Assembly (NCBI GenBank): GCA_947462865.1
Contig: CANHRW010000073.1
Span: 1 to 8,697, forward strand
Origin: Bacteroidota bacterium
GTDB taxonomy: Bacteria > Bacteroidota > Bacteroidia > UKL13-3
Direction: 5' to 3'
Length of the DNA: 8,697 nucleotides
Shown: positions 1 to 7,167 of the stretch, one piece after another
Layout: each line of letters begins with the position of its first letter
Position numbering within the stretch: the stretch's first letter is position 1
The notes under the pieces: model-generated
Told to the model about the DNA's origin: nothing
Databases searched by the model: none
What the model saw: only the letters and a program-made list of their open reading frames with translations
Position numbers and translations under genes: made by a program

Positions 1-291
1 GTCAGGGCATGCATCTTTGTAATCTGGAACGCGGTCACCGTCTTTATCTGGGCAGCCATTTAAAGAGGAATCTCCTTTTACTGAAACACAGCTATCTGCC
101 ATATCTTTTACACCATCACCATCTTTATCTGGGCAGCCTTGCGTCTTAGCAGAACCCTTTATGTTTTTGCATTCATCAATATTGTCTGGTACCAAATCTT
201 TGTCTGTATCAGGACATCCTTTGAATTTTCTTAAACCATATTCTTTTTTACATTTGTCTTTGCGGTTAGGAACGCCGTCGTTGTCTCTGTC
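1..291 (-). repeat. Tandem thrombospondin type 3 repeats, 81-base (27-residue) period
   Basis: Four units start at residues D453, D480, D507 and D534 of the DUF5723-like protein, exactly 27 residues (81 bases) apart. Each carries an acidic DxDxD-type loop followed by VPD or a variant, then D-x-C; a G-C-P-D junction (residues 477-480, 504-507, 531-534) leads into units 2-4. A 17-base stretch, tctttatctgggcagcc, recurs exactly at 41-57 and 122-138 on the plus strand. Thrombospondin type 3 repeats bind calcium and form a rigid linker, usually between a barrel and an OmpA-like domain. The repeat may continue past base 1. Confidence 0.85.
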
Positions 292-1647
292 AAATCTGTT
301 GGCAATATTAATATTGATACCCATTCTGCCATTTAACATATTTGACTTGTGCCAATCTAAAATTCCTAAGGCATTGTCCGTTGCAACATAAGCAGTTAAT
401 GGCCCTAAATGTATTGCCACGGCTCCTCCAACATAAGCAGGTAAATCACGGGTCTTGTTGTACGTAGCTCTGAGGTCTAAAATTTTCCAAATGCGTTGTG
501 TATAGCTTAAAGAACCACCAATGTAGAATTTGTCTTTATAAAATTCTCCTAGTCCAAGAAATCCAATAGCACCGCTATTGTATAACTGCCAGTTGAAACC
601 GGCATATATTTTAGTGTTGAAAGCGGTGGTATAAGATTTTGAAGTTGCCTCTGGATTAAAAATTTTACCAACTGAATCGACAAGAATTTTAAACAAGGAA
701 TCCATTTTAGAAGGATCATCTGTTAATACACCTTCGTAAGTAAAAGTTCCTTTTTTGGCAAAGCTGTTGCCTTTGTACCAGGTCATTTGACCCAAATCGG
801 TGACTGCTGCGTTCACACTAAAACGTTTGTTAAACTTGTAATTCAAGCCTAAATCAAATGATAAGCCTGATCCGGCTGCTTTTGAAAAAATATTGTTAAT
901 GTTAAAAAAATTTGAATTGAAATTGATATCAGGACTTACTCCTGGAATCGAATTTTTAACTTCTACAGCTTCTGAGGCCCCAATAAATTCGTAATCAGAT
1001 GCAACACGCATGCTGATTGAAGAATTTTCACTGCTATCGGTTGTAATGGAAGTATTGTTTTTTAATACTTTAGCATGGTAAATGCCATAATGAAATTTAA
1101 CCCTGGCTCCAATGCTCAATTTTTCTCCAATATCTCTGGCATAAGCAAAATTGAAATTATACGCACCAGAAGATTCAAAACTCATGTCATTTACAGAGAT
1201 AGGTTTTCCAAAAGTCTGAGAAGCATTTGCATTGCCATAGTAAACTAAAGACAAAAGGTCTTTAGGTAAACCAGCACTCAAAAGAAAATTTGATTGAATG
1301 CCTACTGAAAAATAATTACGGCGAATTCTTAAACCCAAATACAATGGATTGTATTCAATATTAGATTCAATATTTCTAAAGTGAATGCTCTTGTCGGCAA
1401 TCATTCTTTCTATGCCACGGTTACCAGTTTCATCATTTCTGAAAATATCATAGGGTGTAACACCTGGTGAGGTTAATTGGGTGTTAAAATCACCTATACT
1501 TAAGGTAAAACCTTGCCTTGGTGTAAGGGCAGGATTTAAATAAGAAGATTGCGCCACTGAACGCAAGTTGTAAAAAGACAAACTATTTTGTGACTGACCT
1601 TGTAAGATTGTCCAAGCCAAAACCAATGTAAGTATATATTTTTTCAT
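1..1647 (-). CDS. DUF5723-like outer-membrane protein with thrombospondin type 3 repeats (3' end outside window)
   Basis: The frame is open from an ATG at 1647 to base 1, giving 549 visible residues and no stop, so the gene is cut by the window edge. It begins with a signal peptide (MKKYILTLVLAWTILQGQSQ). Residues about 20-445 alternate short polar and aromatic stretches as in an outer-membrane beta-barrel. The early part (YNLRSVAQSSYLNPAL, then a YNPLYLGLRIRRNYFSVGI-type segment and a YARDIGEKLSIGARVKFHYG-type segment) resembles DUF5723 proteins of Bacteroidota. Residues 453-549 form four thrombospondin type 3 repeats rich in DxDxD and CPD. Family members of this layout often end in an OmpA-like peptidoglycan-binding domain; that part would lie beyond base 1 and is inference. 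It follows the lipoprotein gene at 1689-3803 by 41 bases, with no promoter or terminator seen between, so cotranscription is likely. A PorP/SprF-like or plain OmpA-family label is possible. The outer-membrane location is fairly sure; the exact role is unknown. Confidence 0.85.
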   Translation of the reverse strand, partial: MKKYILTLVLAWTILQGQSQNSLSFYNLRSVAQSSYLNPALTPRQGFTLSIGDFNTQLTSPGVTPYDIFRNDETGNRGIERMIADKSIHFRNIESNIEYNPLYLGLRIRRNYFSVGIQSNFLLSAGLPKDLLSLVYYGNANASQTFGKPISVNDMSFESSGAYNFNFAYARDIGEKLSIGARVKFHYGIYHAKVLKNNTSITTDSSENSSISMRVASDYEFIGASEAVEVKNSIPGVSPDINFNSNFFNINNIFSKAAGSGLSFDLGLNYKFNKRFSVNAAVTDLGQMTWYKGNSFAKKGTFTYEGVLTDDPSKMDSLFKILVDSVGKIFNPEATSKSYTTAFNTKIYAGFNWQLYNSGAIGFLGLGEFYKDKFYIGGSLSYTQRIWKILDLRATYNKTRDLPAYVGGAVAIHLGPLTAYVATDNALGILDWHKSNMLNGRMGININIANRFDRDNDGVPNRKDKCKKEYGLRKFKGCPDTDKDLVPDNIDECKNIKGSAKTQGCPDKDGDGVKDMADSCVSVKGDSSLNGCPDKDGDRVPDYKDACPD

Positions 1648-1688
1648 CTGAGTATTTTAAAATTGATGGTATGAATAAGTGTCAGTTT

Positions 1689-3803
1689 TTAATTTTTGTA
1701 TTTTAATTTCAACTTGGCACTTAAGCTAATTTGTGATTCATAATCAGAATATACTTTGACAACTTGGCTGCCGTTGTTATATGTACTTAAATGAAAATTT
1801 ACAATCAATTGGGTAAGGTTTTTATCCTTCATGTTTTGCAATTGAGCCGATGTAAATTTTACAGCGCTTGATGCTATAGTATTTGTAACCGTTTTGCCAT
1901 TGGCATCAGGAATGGCTGATGAGATAAATTGGTTTGTAACTACTGAATCTAATACAACACCGTTTTTGTCTGCAAAATACATGTTTAGATTGCCATCAAA
2001 TGGAAATCCATTATTCATTTTTACCAACAATTCTACAAAATCCATATCGCTGATTTTAAAATTATCACCTAAGAAAAATTCGCCAATGGTTTTGTCGGGA
2101 TTGACCTTAAAAAATGGGTTATCTGTTGTATCAGACAATTCAAAATTACTGGTTTGAAGGGCAAGCGGAACATCCATTTCAAAACCAACTTTAATGCTTG
2201 CACTCTTTTCAATAAAATTATCGTAAGATTTTGGAATGTCTTTGTTGAGTTCTGCAATCCCTGAAAATCCAATCTTGGTAGGAGGCAACGCCAATAAATC
2301 TACCAATTTGGTATTGGTTTTGTCGAAAAATTTTGTGCCACTTACAATGCCCTGTCCCAGAGATGTAGGATAAGGAATGACAAATGGTTTTGCATCCAAT
2401 GCTTGCTCTATTCCTTTAGATGAGGTTCCCTTTACATCTAATGAAACAGTAATTGGAACACCCAAGGAGTTTTCTGTAAAAATTTTTAAGGTAGGATTGT
2501 CTAAGCGAATGCCTGAAATCAGGTCGTTCAGCATGTTTATTTCAATAGGGTCAGCATCGAAACTGATAGATCTGGTGCCTAAATAACCTTCTGCAGATTT
2601 GAATTCAAAATCAGAAAAAGTAAATGAGGCATTTACATAATCTGATGAATCAAATGTTTTTAACTGTCCAGATGAAACCAAGGTGGGTTCAACCATTACC
2701 GCCAATCTGTTAAAAGGTTTTGAAGGATCTTGGGTTAAATTCAAACGTACATTTGACAAGTCGATGGTTCCTTTTAGTTGTCCTGGATTAACGGCTACTT
2801 CAATGGGAGCAAACGCTACATTGTTTTTGGTTGCGCCTAAAAATCCAATTTTTAAATTGATTCTTTCCTGAATGGTAGAATTAAACTCATAATTGATAAT
2901 GGCATTGCTAAAGGTAATGTATTGTATTTCTGAAGCGGCATCATCTGTTGGGATGTCAATGATCGTGGTATCAGCAGGAATGTTTGATACAGAAGGAAAC
3001 ACTATTTCACCACCTATTGCTTTTAAGTTTTTAATAGTTGCATTTATCTTTATATAATCGTCTAAATTGATACGAACCAAGTTGGGAGCACTTGTGTTTG
3101 TTTTAAATGTTGGTAAACTATAACCCAAGTTTTGGGTTAGGGTTATGTCTTTTAAATTGATGGAGTCTTTAGCAGATGTTCCAGGTGCAATATTTAGGTA
3201 ATTGACTGTTCCAATAAGTGTTTGTACAGGAATGGTATTGTAAATGAGCATCGTAACTTCAGTTACTGTAACAGGTAATTTATTTTCAATTTCAATGACC
3301 AAATAGCCATTAGAAATTTTAGCAGTTGTAAAATTATTACTTGTACTAGGTAAACTAGCTACATTAGTATTTTGGTCGTTAATTGCAGGGAAAAAGGCAT
3401 CATTGCCATCATTTGCTAACAAAAAAGCTTTAGAAGGTCCTGTAAAATTATCGGTCATTTCGCGCAGCGTCTTACTTCTAGAAGTACTTGCATCAGCAAT
3501 GGCTTGTTCACCTACCTTAATAGAAGTTGAACTTGGAGCAATGGCAGGTATTTTAATGAATGTATCTATTGGTAAGCTTTTGAGATCAAGGTTTCTGTAA
3601 GCAAAATGAATCAAATTGCTGTCGTCATAATAAATAACAGAATCCGGCTTAATGAGGTCTTTTACCTTCAATTTTACAATGGCCAATGGTACACCTACTT
3701 CAGGGTTAATTTCAACATTTTGGAACTTGTCTAAGTTCATGTCTTTTTTACAAGCGCCAATTAAAACCAAGCAAGACACTATCAATAGGAATTTTTGTTT
3801 CAT
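1689..3803 (-). CDS. Predicted lipoprotein of 704 residues, function unknown
   Basis: The frame is open up to 3899, but the ATG at 3803 is chosen because it directly starts a lipoprotein signal peptide: MKQKFLLIVSCLVLIGAC, with lipobox I15-G16-A17-C18 and then KKD. The 32 codons before it show no signal-like sequence and overlap a likely promoter. After Cys18 the protein is rich in Ser, Thr, Asn and alternating hydrophobics, suggesting a mostly beta structure; no enzyme motif is visible. Three segments share a pattern of beta strand, Asn and small turn: IENKLPVTV (172-180), a stretch around ENSLGVPITVSL (444-455) and KMNNGFPF (595-602). This faintly recalls LEA2/WHy-type beta-sandwich domains, but that is inference. 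It should be anchored in the outer membrane, facing either side. It is the first gene of a pair with the DUF5723-like outer-membrane protein 41 bases downstream, so the two may work together in the envelope. I do not recognise a named family. Confidence 0.85.
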   Translation of the reverse strand: MKQKFLLIVSCLVLIGACKKDMNLDKFQNVEINPEVGVPLAIVKLKVKDLIKPDSVIYYDDSNLIHFAYRNLDLKSLPIDTFIKIPAIAPSSTSIKVGEQAIADASTSRSKTLREMTDNFTGPSKAFLLANDGNDAFFPAINDQNTNVASLPSTSNNFTTAKISNGYLVIEIENKLPVTVTEVTMLIYNTIPVQTLIGTVNYLNIAPGTSAKDSINLKDITLTQNLGYSLPTFKTNTSAPNLVRINLDDYIKINATIKNLKAIGGEIVFPSVSNIPADTTIIDIPTDDAASEIQYITFSNAIINYEFNSTIQERINLKIGFLGATKNNVAFAPIEVAVNPGQLKGTIDLSNVRLNLTQDPSKPFNRLAVMVEPTLVSSGQLKTFDSSDYVNASFTFSDFEFKSAEGYLGTRSISFDADPIEINMLNDLISGIRLDNPTLKIFTENSLGVPITVSLDVKGTSSKGIEQALDAKPFVIPYPTSLGQGIVSGTKFFDKTNTKLVDLLALPPTKIGFSGIAELNKDIPKSYDNFIEKSASIKVGFEMDVPLALQTSNFELSDTTDNPFFKVNPDKTIGEFFLGDNFKISDMDFVELLVKMNNGFPFDGNLNMYFADKNGVVLDSVVTNQFISSAIPDANGKTVTNTIASSAVKFTSAQLQNMKDKNLTQLIVNFHLSTYNNGSQVVKVYSDYESQISLSAKLKLKYKN

Positions 3804-3867
3804 ACAGTTTTTATTAGACCCATTCTTGGGTACGAATTGGTCAAAAGTACTTAAATTAGGCTTAAAA

Positions 3868-3899
3868 CAAACATTAAAAATGTTGCAATTTTTAAGCAA
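3868..3899 (-). promoter_or_regulatory. Candidate Bacteroidota promoter for the lipoprotein/DUF5723 pair
   Basis: On the minus strand TTG (3899-3897) is followed after 21 bases by AATGTTTG (3875-3868), a seven-of-eight match to the Bacteroidota -7 element TAnnTTTG. It lies just past the terminator of the acyl-CoA dehydrogenase gene and would give a leader of roughly 55-60 bases before the ATG at 3803. The position is right, but such AT-rich matches can arise by chance. Confidence 0.4.
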
Positions 3900-3912
3900 T
3901 CGCTCCTTGCAT

Positions 3913-3935
3913 AAAAAAAGGCTCTTGCGAGCCTT
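3913..3935 (-). terminator. Intrinsic terminator after the acyl-CoA dehydrogenase gene
   Basis: Read on the minus strand, AAGGCTC (3935-3929), loop GCAA (3928-3925) and GAGCCTT (3924-3918) form a perfect 7-bp stem capped by a GNRA-type tetraloop, running straight into a T run (3919-3913). It begins 4 bases after the stop codon of the gene ending at 3940 and ends the panD-flippase-rfaE2-dehydrogenase group. No plus-strand gene converges here, and the other strand lacks a T tract. Confidence 0.85.
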
Positions 3936-3939
3936 CTTG

Positions 3940-5079
3940 TTATTTTAAAATTTCTCTAGAAATGACAATTCTCTGAACCTCACTGGTCCCCTCGTATATC
4001 TGAGTAATTTTTGCATCTCTCATTAAACGTTCTACATGGTACTCTTTTACATAACCATAGCCTCCATGAATTTGTACCGCTTCTGTAGTAACCCACATGG
4101 CTGTTTCTGATGCAAATACCTTTGCCATTGAGCTTACCAATGCATAATCTTGGTGCGTATCTTTTAAATAGGCAGCTTTTAAACAAAGTAAACGAGCGGC
4201 TTCAATTTGAGTGGCCATATCGGCCAATTTGAATTGAATGGCTTGGTGGTGCATAATTTCTTTACCAAATGCTTTACGCTCTTTTGAATATTTCAATGCC
4301 AATTCATAGGCGCCACTGGCAATACCTAATGCTTGAGCAGCAATGCCAATTCTTCCGCCAGCCAATACTTTCATGGCAAACTTAAAACCGAAACCATCTT
4401 CTCCAATTCTATTTTCTTTAGGAACTTTTACATCTTGAAACATGATACTGTGTGTATCACTTCCACGAATTCCCATTTTGTCTTCTTTTTTGCCAACAGT
4501 AACACCCGGGCTGTTTTTTTCAACAATAAATGCGTTGATACCTTTGTGTCCTTTTTCTACATCTGTTTGGGCAATAACCAAATAATATGTTGCTGAATTA
4601 CCATTGGTGATCCAGTTTTTAGTACCATTCATGAGGTAATGGTCGCCCATATCAAAAGCAGTTGTTCTTTGTGAAGTGGCATCACTTCCAGCTTCTGGCT
4701 CAGACAATAAGAATGCGCCATGTACTTTTCCAGAGGCCATTGGAACCAAATATTTTTGTTTTTGTTCTTCTGAACCATATTCTTCTAAGCCCCAACAAAC
4801 CAAAGAGTTGTTTACTGAAACAACAACTGAAGCAGAAGCATCTACTTTAGACAGTTCTTCCATAGCCAATACATAACTAATGGTATCCATACCGCTTCCG
4901 CCGTATTTTGGGTCAACCATCATGCCTAAAAAACCAAGTTCCCCTAGTTTTTTAATTTGTTCGTAAGGAAATTCCTGTTTGTCGTCACGTTCAATAACGC
5001 CGGGTAACAATTCTGTTTGAGCAAAATCTCTGGCTGCTTGCTGCACATTGATGTGCTCTTCTGATAAATCGAAATTCAT
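3940..5079 (-). CDS. Acyl-CoA dehydrogenase (short-chain/butyryl-CoA type)
   Basis: A 379-residue FAD flavoprotein, the normal length for this family, that oxidises acyl-CoA to trans-2-enoyl-CoA and passes electrons to electron-transfer flavoprotein; cytoplasmic. Visible marks are the first family signature around LLSEPEAGSD (124-133), the substrate/FAD segment NGTKNWITNG (151-160), a KMGIRGSDTHS segment (201-211), the RKAFGK segment (268-273), and the second signature QIHGGYGYVKEYHVERLMRD (336-355). The catalytic base is Glu363 in IYEGTSEVQR (361-370), the position used by short-chain and butyryl-CoA dehydrogenases; isovaleryl-CoA dehydrogenases place it elsewhere. Substrate length cannot be read with certainty, and branched short-chain acyl-CoA is possible. 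The ATG at 5079 gives the standard N-terminus (MNFDLSEEH). It follows rfaE2 by 66 bases and is closed by a strong terminator, so it is probably last in the group, perhaps with an extra promoter of its own. Confidence 0.95.
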   Translation of the reverse strand: MNFDLSEEHINVQQAARDFAQTELLPGVIERDDKQEFPYEQIKKLGELGFLGMMVDPKYGGSGMDTISYVLAMEELSKVDASASVVVSVNNSLVCWGLEEYGSEEQKQKYLVPMASGKVHGAFLLSEPEAGSDATSQRTTAFDMGDHYLMNGTKNWITNGNSATYYLVIAQTDVEKGHKGINAFIVEKNSPGVTVGKKEDKMGIRGSDTHSIMFQDVKVPKENRIGEDGFGFKFAMKVLAGGRIGIAAQALGIASGAYELALKYSKERKAFGKEIMHHQAIQFKLADMATQIEAARLLCLKAAYLKDTHQDYALVSSMAKVFASETAMWVTTEAVQIHGGYGYVKEYHVERLMRDAKITQIYEGTSEVQRIVISREILK

Positions 5080-5140
5080 ACTTAATTATTTACGTTGCGA
5101 ATATATTTATTTAATTACCCAATTTTGTGTCAAATTTGAG

Positions 5141-5148
5141 CAAAATTA
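5141..5148 (-). promoter_or_regulatory. Possible -7 element for the acyl-CoA dehydrogenase
   Basis: TAATTTTG on the minus strand is a perfect TAnnTTTG match 62 bases before the ATG at 5079. Its first three bases are the stop codon of rfaE2. No TTG stands at the usual distance upstream, so this is weak and might be chance in AT-rich DNA. Confidence 0.25.
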
Positions 5149-5637
5149 GGCGAGTTTAATTTTCTGTTCTATGGCTGAAGTTGAAAATCCAGGTAAAAAG
5201 TCTATTGTAGCCACTGTTCCTCCTTTGGCTTTTACTACTTCGTAACCAACAATTTTTTCGGGCTGGTAATCGCTGCCTTTAATCAAAACATCGGGTTGAA
5301 CCGCTTGTATCAGTGATAAAGGGGTTTCTTCATCAAATAATACAACTGCATCAACCATGGCCATACTGGCCATAATTTGTAAGCGTGAATCTTGGTCTTG
5401 AATAGGCCTGTGTGGCCCTTTTAGCTTACTTACAGATGCATCAGTATTCAATGCCACAATTAAACGGGTGCCATAGTCTGATGCTTTAGCTAAATAATCT
5501 ACGTGTCCACGGTGAATTAAGTCGAAGCAGCCATTTGTAAACACAATTTTTTGACCTTCTTGCTGCCATTTTGCGAGCAATTCCAAGAGGCTTTCCTTGG
5601 TTTGAATTTTTCGAAGAATTTGTTGGTAATTATGCAT
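5146..5637 (-). CDS. rfaE2: D-glycero-beta-D-manno-heptose 1-phosphate adenylyltransferase (RfaE2)
   Basis: A 163-residue cytidylyltransferase-fold enzyme that transfers AMP from ATP to heptose 1-phosphate, giving ADP-heptose for the lipopolysaccharide core; cytoplasmic. The nucleotide-binding start is FTNGCFDLIHRGHVDYL (33-49) with the HxGH motif as HRGH (42-45). The NTDASVSKLKG segment (64-74), the RPI segment after it, the DVLIKGSDY segment (116-124) and PGFSTSAI (149-156, counterpart of the ISST-type motif) all fit the family. It is the stand-alone form; enterobacteria fuse this domain behind a kinase domain as HldE, so a separate heptose kinase gene should exist elsewhere in the genome. 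The ATG at 5637 lies inside the end of the flippase-like gene with an 8-base overlap, implying translational coupling. Glycerol-3-phosphate cytidylyltransferases share the fold, but the motifs here favour RfaE2. Confidence 0.92.
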   Translation of the reverse strand: MHNYQQILRKIQTKESLLELLAKWQQEGQKIVFTNGCFDLIHRGHVDYLAKASDYGTRLIVALNTDASVSKLKGPHRPIQDQDSRLQIMASMAMVDAVVLFDEETPLSLIQAVQPDVLIKGSDYQPEKIVGYEVVKAKGGTVATIDFLPGFSTSAIEQKIKLA

Positions 5638-6598
5638 GGCTATTTTTTCTTTTTTGAATCATCACTACAACTGAGGCTATCAAGCCAAGAATAATGAGTA
5701 GAATCATTTGTGAACCATGAACCAATGTAGCGTAAGCCAATCCGTCTTCTTTGGGAACACTGAACAAGAGTAAGGCTTGCGTTACAAAAAAATGGTATGT
5801 TCCCGCTCCTGCTCCAGGTGCTGGCAATACAACACCAATGGTACCAATTGCAAAAACAGTTAAACAATCAATAAAAGACAATGCTGAAGTGGCCTCTAGG
5901 GCAAACAAACAGAAATACATCATTAAAATGTAGCCTAACCAAATTGCAACAGACAATACAATAAATAAAATGGGTTTTTCTAGTTTAAAAATACTCAATA
6001 CGCCTTCTTTGAAACCCTGTAAAAGGGTAGTAATTTTTTTAACAGTTGCTAAATTTGTGACATATTTCCATTTAAAAAATACAATTGCAAGGAGTAATAA
6101 AAACACAGCAATTAGTGTTATTTGAAGGGTCGATAAACCTTCATTTTGTTGCGGTAAATGAGATTGAATAAAATCCCAAATGACTTCAAATTGCATTAAT
6201 AAAATTACACCAAGAATCAATATCAATATGAGCAAGTCTACTATGCGTTCAGTTACTACAGTTCCTAATGTTTTGTCAATTGGCAATTGGCTAGTTTGAA
6301 GCAGAGAGGCGCACCTCGAAACTTCCCCAGCACGAGGAATAAGGTAATTAAACATATAACCCACCAATACAGCCATAAAACTATTAGAATTGCTCACTTT
6401 GTAGCCAATAGCTTTGTACATTAAATTGGCTCTGTAGGCCCGAATCCAATGGCTAAGTACAGATAAACCTATTCCAAAGCCTAGCCAAGCTTTGTTGGCC
6501 TGAAGCATTTTTGAGACCTGGGTTTCCCAGTTGATGTCTTTAAAAACAAAAAACAAAAAAACGAATCCGGTAGCAAAGACCAAGACCAGTTTTAGCAT
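5630..6598 (-). CDS. Flippase-like membrane protein, lysylphosphatidylglycerol synthase TM region family
   Basis: An integral inner-membrane protein with about seven to eight hydrophobic segments, matching the LPG_synthase_TM/UPF0104 family (the flippase-like half of MprF). From the ATG at 6598 it has 322 residues. Family marks are NYLIPRAGEVSR (84-95), TERIVDLL (116-123) and PAPGAGAGTYHFF (259-271), the last replacing the usual P-G-G-x-G turn. It lacks the soluble aminoacyl-transferase domain of full MprF, so it is not expected to make lysyl-lipid by itself; a role in moving or binding a lipid or glycolipid is inferred. The frame extends to a TTG at 6619 that overlaps the panD stop (seven more residues, 329 in all). 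I prefer the ATG because hydrophobic residues start at once after it, but TTG is possible. It lies 17 bases after panD and overlaps rfaE2 by 8 bases. Confidence 0.88.
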   Translation of the reverse strand: MLKLVLVFATGFVFLFFVFKDINWETQVSKMLQANKAWLGFGIGLSVLSHWIRAYRANLMYKAIGYKVSNSNSFMAVLVGYMFNYLIPRAGEVSRCASLLQTSQLPIDKTLGTVVTERIVDLLILILILGVILLMQFEVIWDFIQSHLPQQNEGLSTLQITLIAVFLLLLAIVFFKWKYVTNLATVKKITTLLQGFKEGVLSIFKLEKPILFIVLSVAIWLGYILMMYFCLFALEATSALSFIDCLTVFAIGTIGVVLPAPGAGAGTYHFFVTQALLLFSVPKEDGLAYATLVHGSQMILLIILGLIASVVVMIQKRKNSHA

Positions 6599-6615
6599 AT
6601 GCGCAACTGATTTAC

Positions 6616-6966
6616 TCAAGCAGGCAATTGGTTATTATGATCTGGATAGATGGCAATTGGCTGGTAATTTTTGGCATCTTGCTGGTTAACTATACCATAC
6701 GATATCACAATCACATGGTCGCCTACAGCCGCTTTTCTGGCAGCAGGCCCATTTAAGCAAATCATTCCTGATCCACGTTCACCTTTAATGATATAGGTTT
6801 CTATGCGTTCACCATTGTTTACATTCACAACCTGCACTTTTTCATATTCGAGAAGTTGAGCGGCATCCATTAGGTTTTCATCAATGGTAATGCTGCCTAC
6901 GTAATGTAATTCGGTTTGGGTTACTTTAGCACGGTGAATTTTTGATTTCAGTATTTGAATCTGCAT
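6616..6966 (-). CDS. panD: Aspartate 1-decarboxylase (pyruvoyl-dependent)
   Basis: A 116-residue cytoplasmic enzyme that decarboxylates L-aspartate to beta-alanine for pantothenate and coenzyme A synthesis. The proenzyme cuts itself between Gly24 and Ser25, seen here in HYVGSITID (21-29), to make the pyruvoyl group. Other expected residues are present: Lys9 and His11 in KSKIHRAKVT, Tyr22, Arg54 and Tyr58 in ERIETYII, and NGPAAR (72-77; many homologues have NGAAA). Length and start at the ATG at 6966 are standard. A good promoter lies 38 bases upstream. The partner panC is often next to panD but is not here: the neighbour upstream is divergent and unrelated. Downstream it runs into the flippase-like gene, a neighbour I recall seeing beside panD in other Bacteroidota. 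Confidence 0.96.
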   Translation of the reverse strand: MQIQILKSKIHRAKVTQTELHYVGSITIDENLMDAAQLLEYEKVQVVNVNNGERIETYIIKGERGSGMICLNGPAARKAAVGDHVIVISYGIVNQQDAKNYQPIAIYPDHNNQLPA

Positions 6967-7003
6967 AAAATAGGTTTAGCCTATGGCTTTGGTTTTCGGT
7001 TGG

Positions 7004-7033
7004 CAAAGCTAATTGAAATTGTTAAAAGCCCAA
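7004..7033 (-). promoter_or_regulatory. Bacteroidota-type promoter for the panD group
   Basis: On the minus strand TTG (7033-7031, preceded by more T) is followed after 19 bases by TAGCTTTG (7011-7004), a perfect TAnnTTTG -7 element at the expected spacing. Transcription would start near 6997, giving a leader of about 30 bases before the panD ATG at 6966. This is the best promoter match in the window. Confidence 0.6.
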
Positions 7034-7076
7034 AATTCGTTCCTTCATCACAGCCGATCGCTCCATGAACAGAATT
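7034..7076. promoter_or_regulatory. Imperfect dyad in the 201-base divergent intergenic region (6967-7167)
   Basis: The arms AATTCGTTC (7034-7042) and GAACAGAATT (7067-7076) are inverted copies with one extra base in the right arm. They are separated by 24 bases centred on a CGATCG palindrome region. The site abuts the panD -33 element and lies upstream of the HmuY-like gene, so it could be an operator for either side. No known binding-site consensus is recognised. Apart from the panD promoter, nothing else stands out in this intergenic region. Confidence 0.2.
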
Positions 7077-7167
7077 GTCAAAAGTCTGTCATTTGCTCAT
7101 TTGATGGGCACAAATCATTTTTTTGAATGCAAACGGAATCTTTCTTTGCGTCATCAAAAAACACCAC

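Noticed and set aside
3804..3899. N-terminal extension of the lipoprotein gene up to 3899 (32 extra codons)
   Set aside because: The extension hides the lipoprotein signal peptide that begins exactly at the ATG at 3803, and it overlaps the candidate promoter.
3652..3948. Plus-strand open frame of 98 codons
   Set aside because: It lies antisense to the lipoprotein start and the terminator, contains no recognisable motif, and is explained by the real gene on the other strand.
6978..6988. Short inverted repeat AGCC-TAT-GGCT in the panD leader
   Set aside because: Only a 4-bp stem; too weak to call a regulatory hairpin or riboswitch.
7118..7148. Promoter for the HmuY-like gene (TTTTTTTG at 7118-7125 or TTTCTTTG at 7141-7148)
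   Set aside because: Both miss the conserved A of TAnnTTTG and have TTG at poor spacing, so I cannot support either.
7123..7167. Upstream ATG at 7123 for the HmuY-like gene
   Set aside because: It adds 15 residues before a complete signal peptide starting at 7168; such an extension would be unusual.
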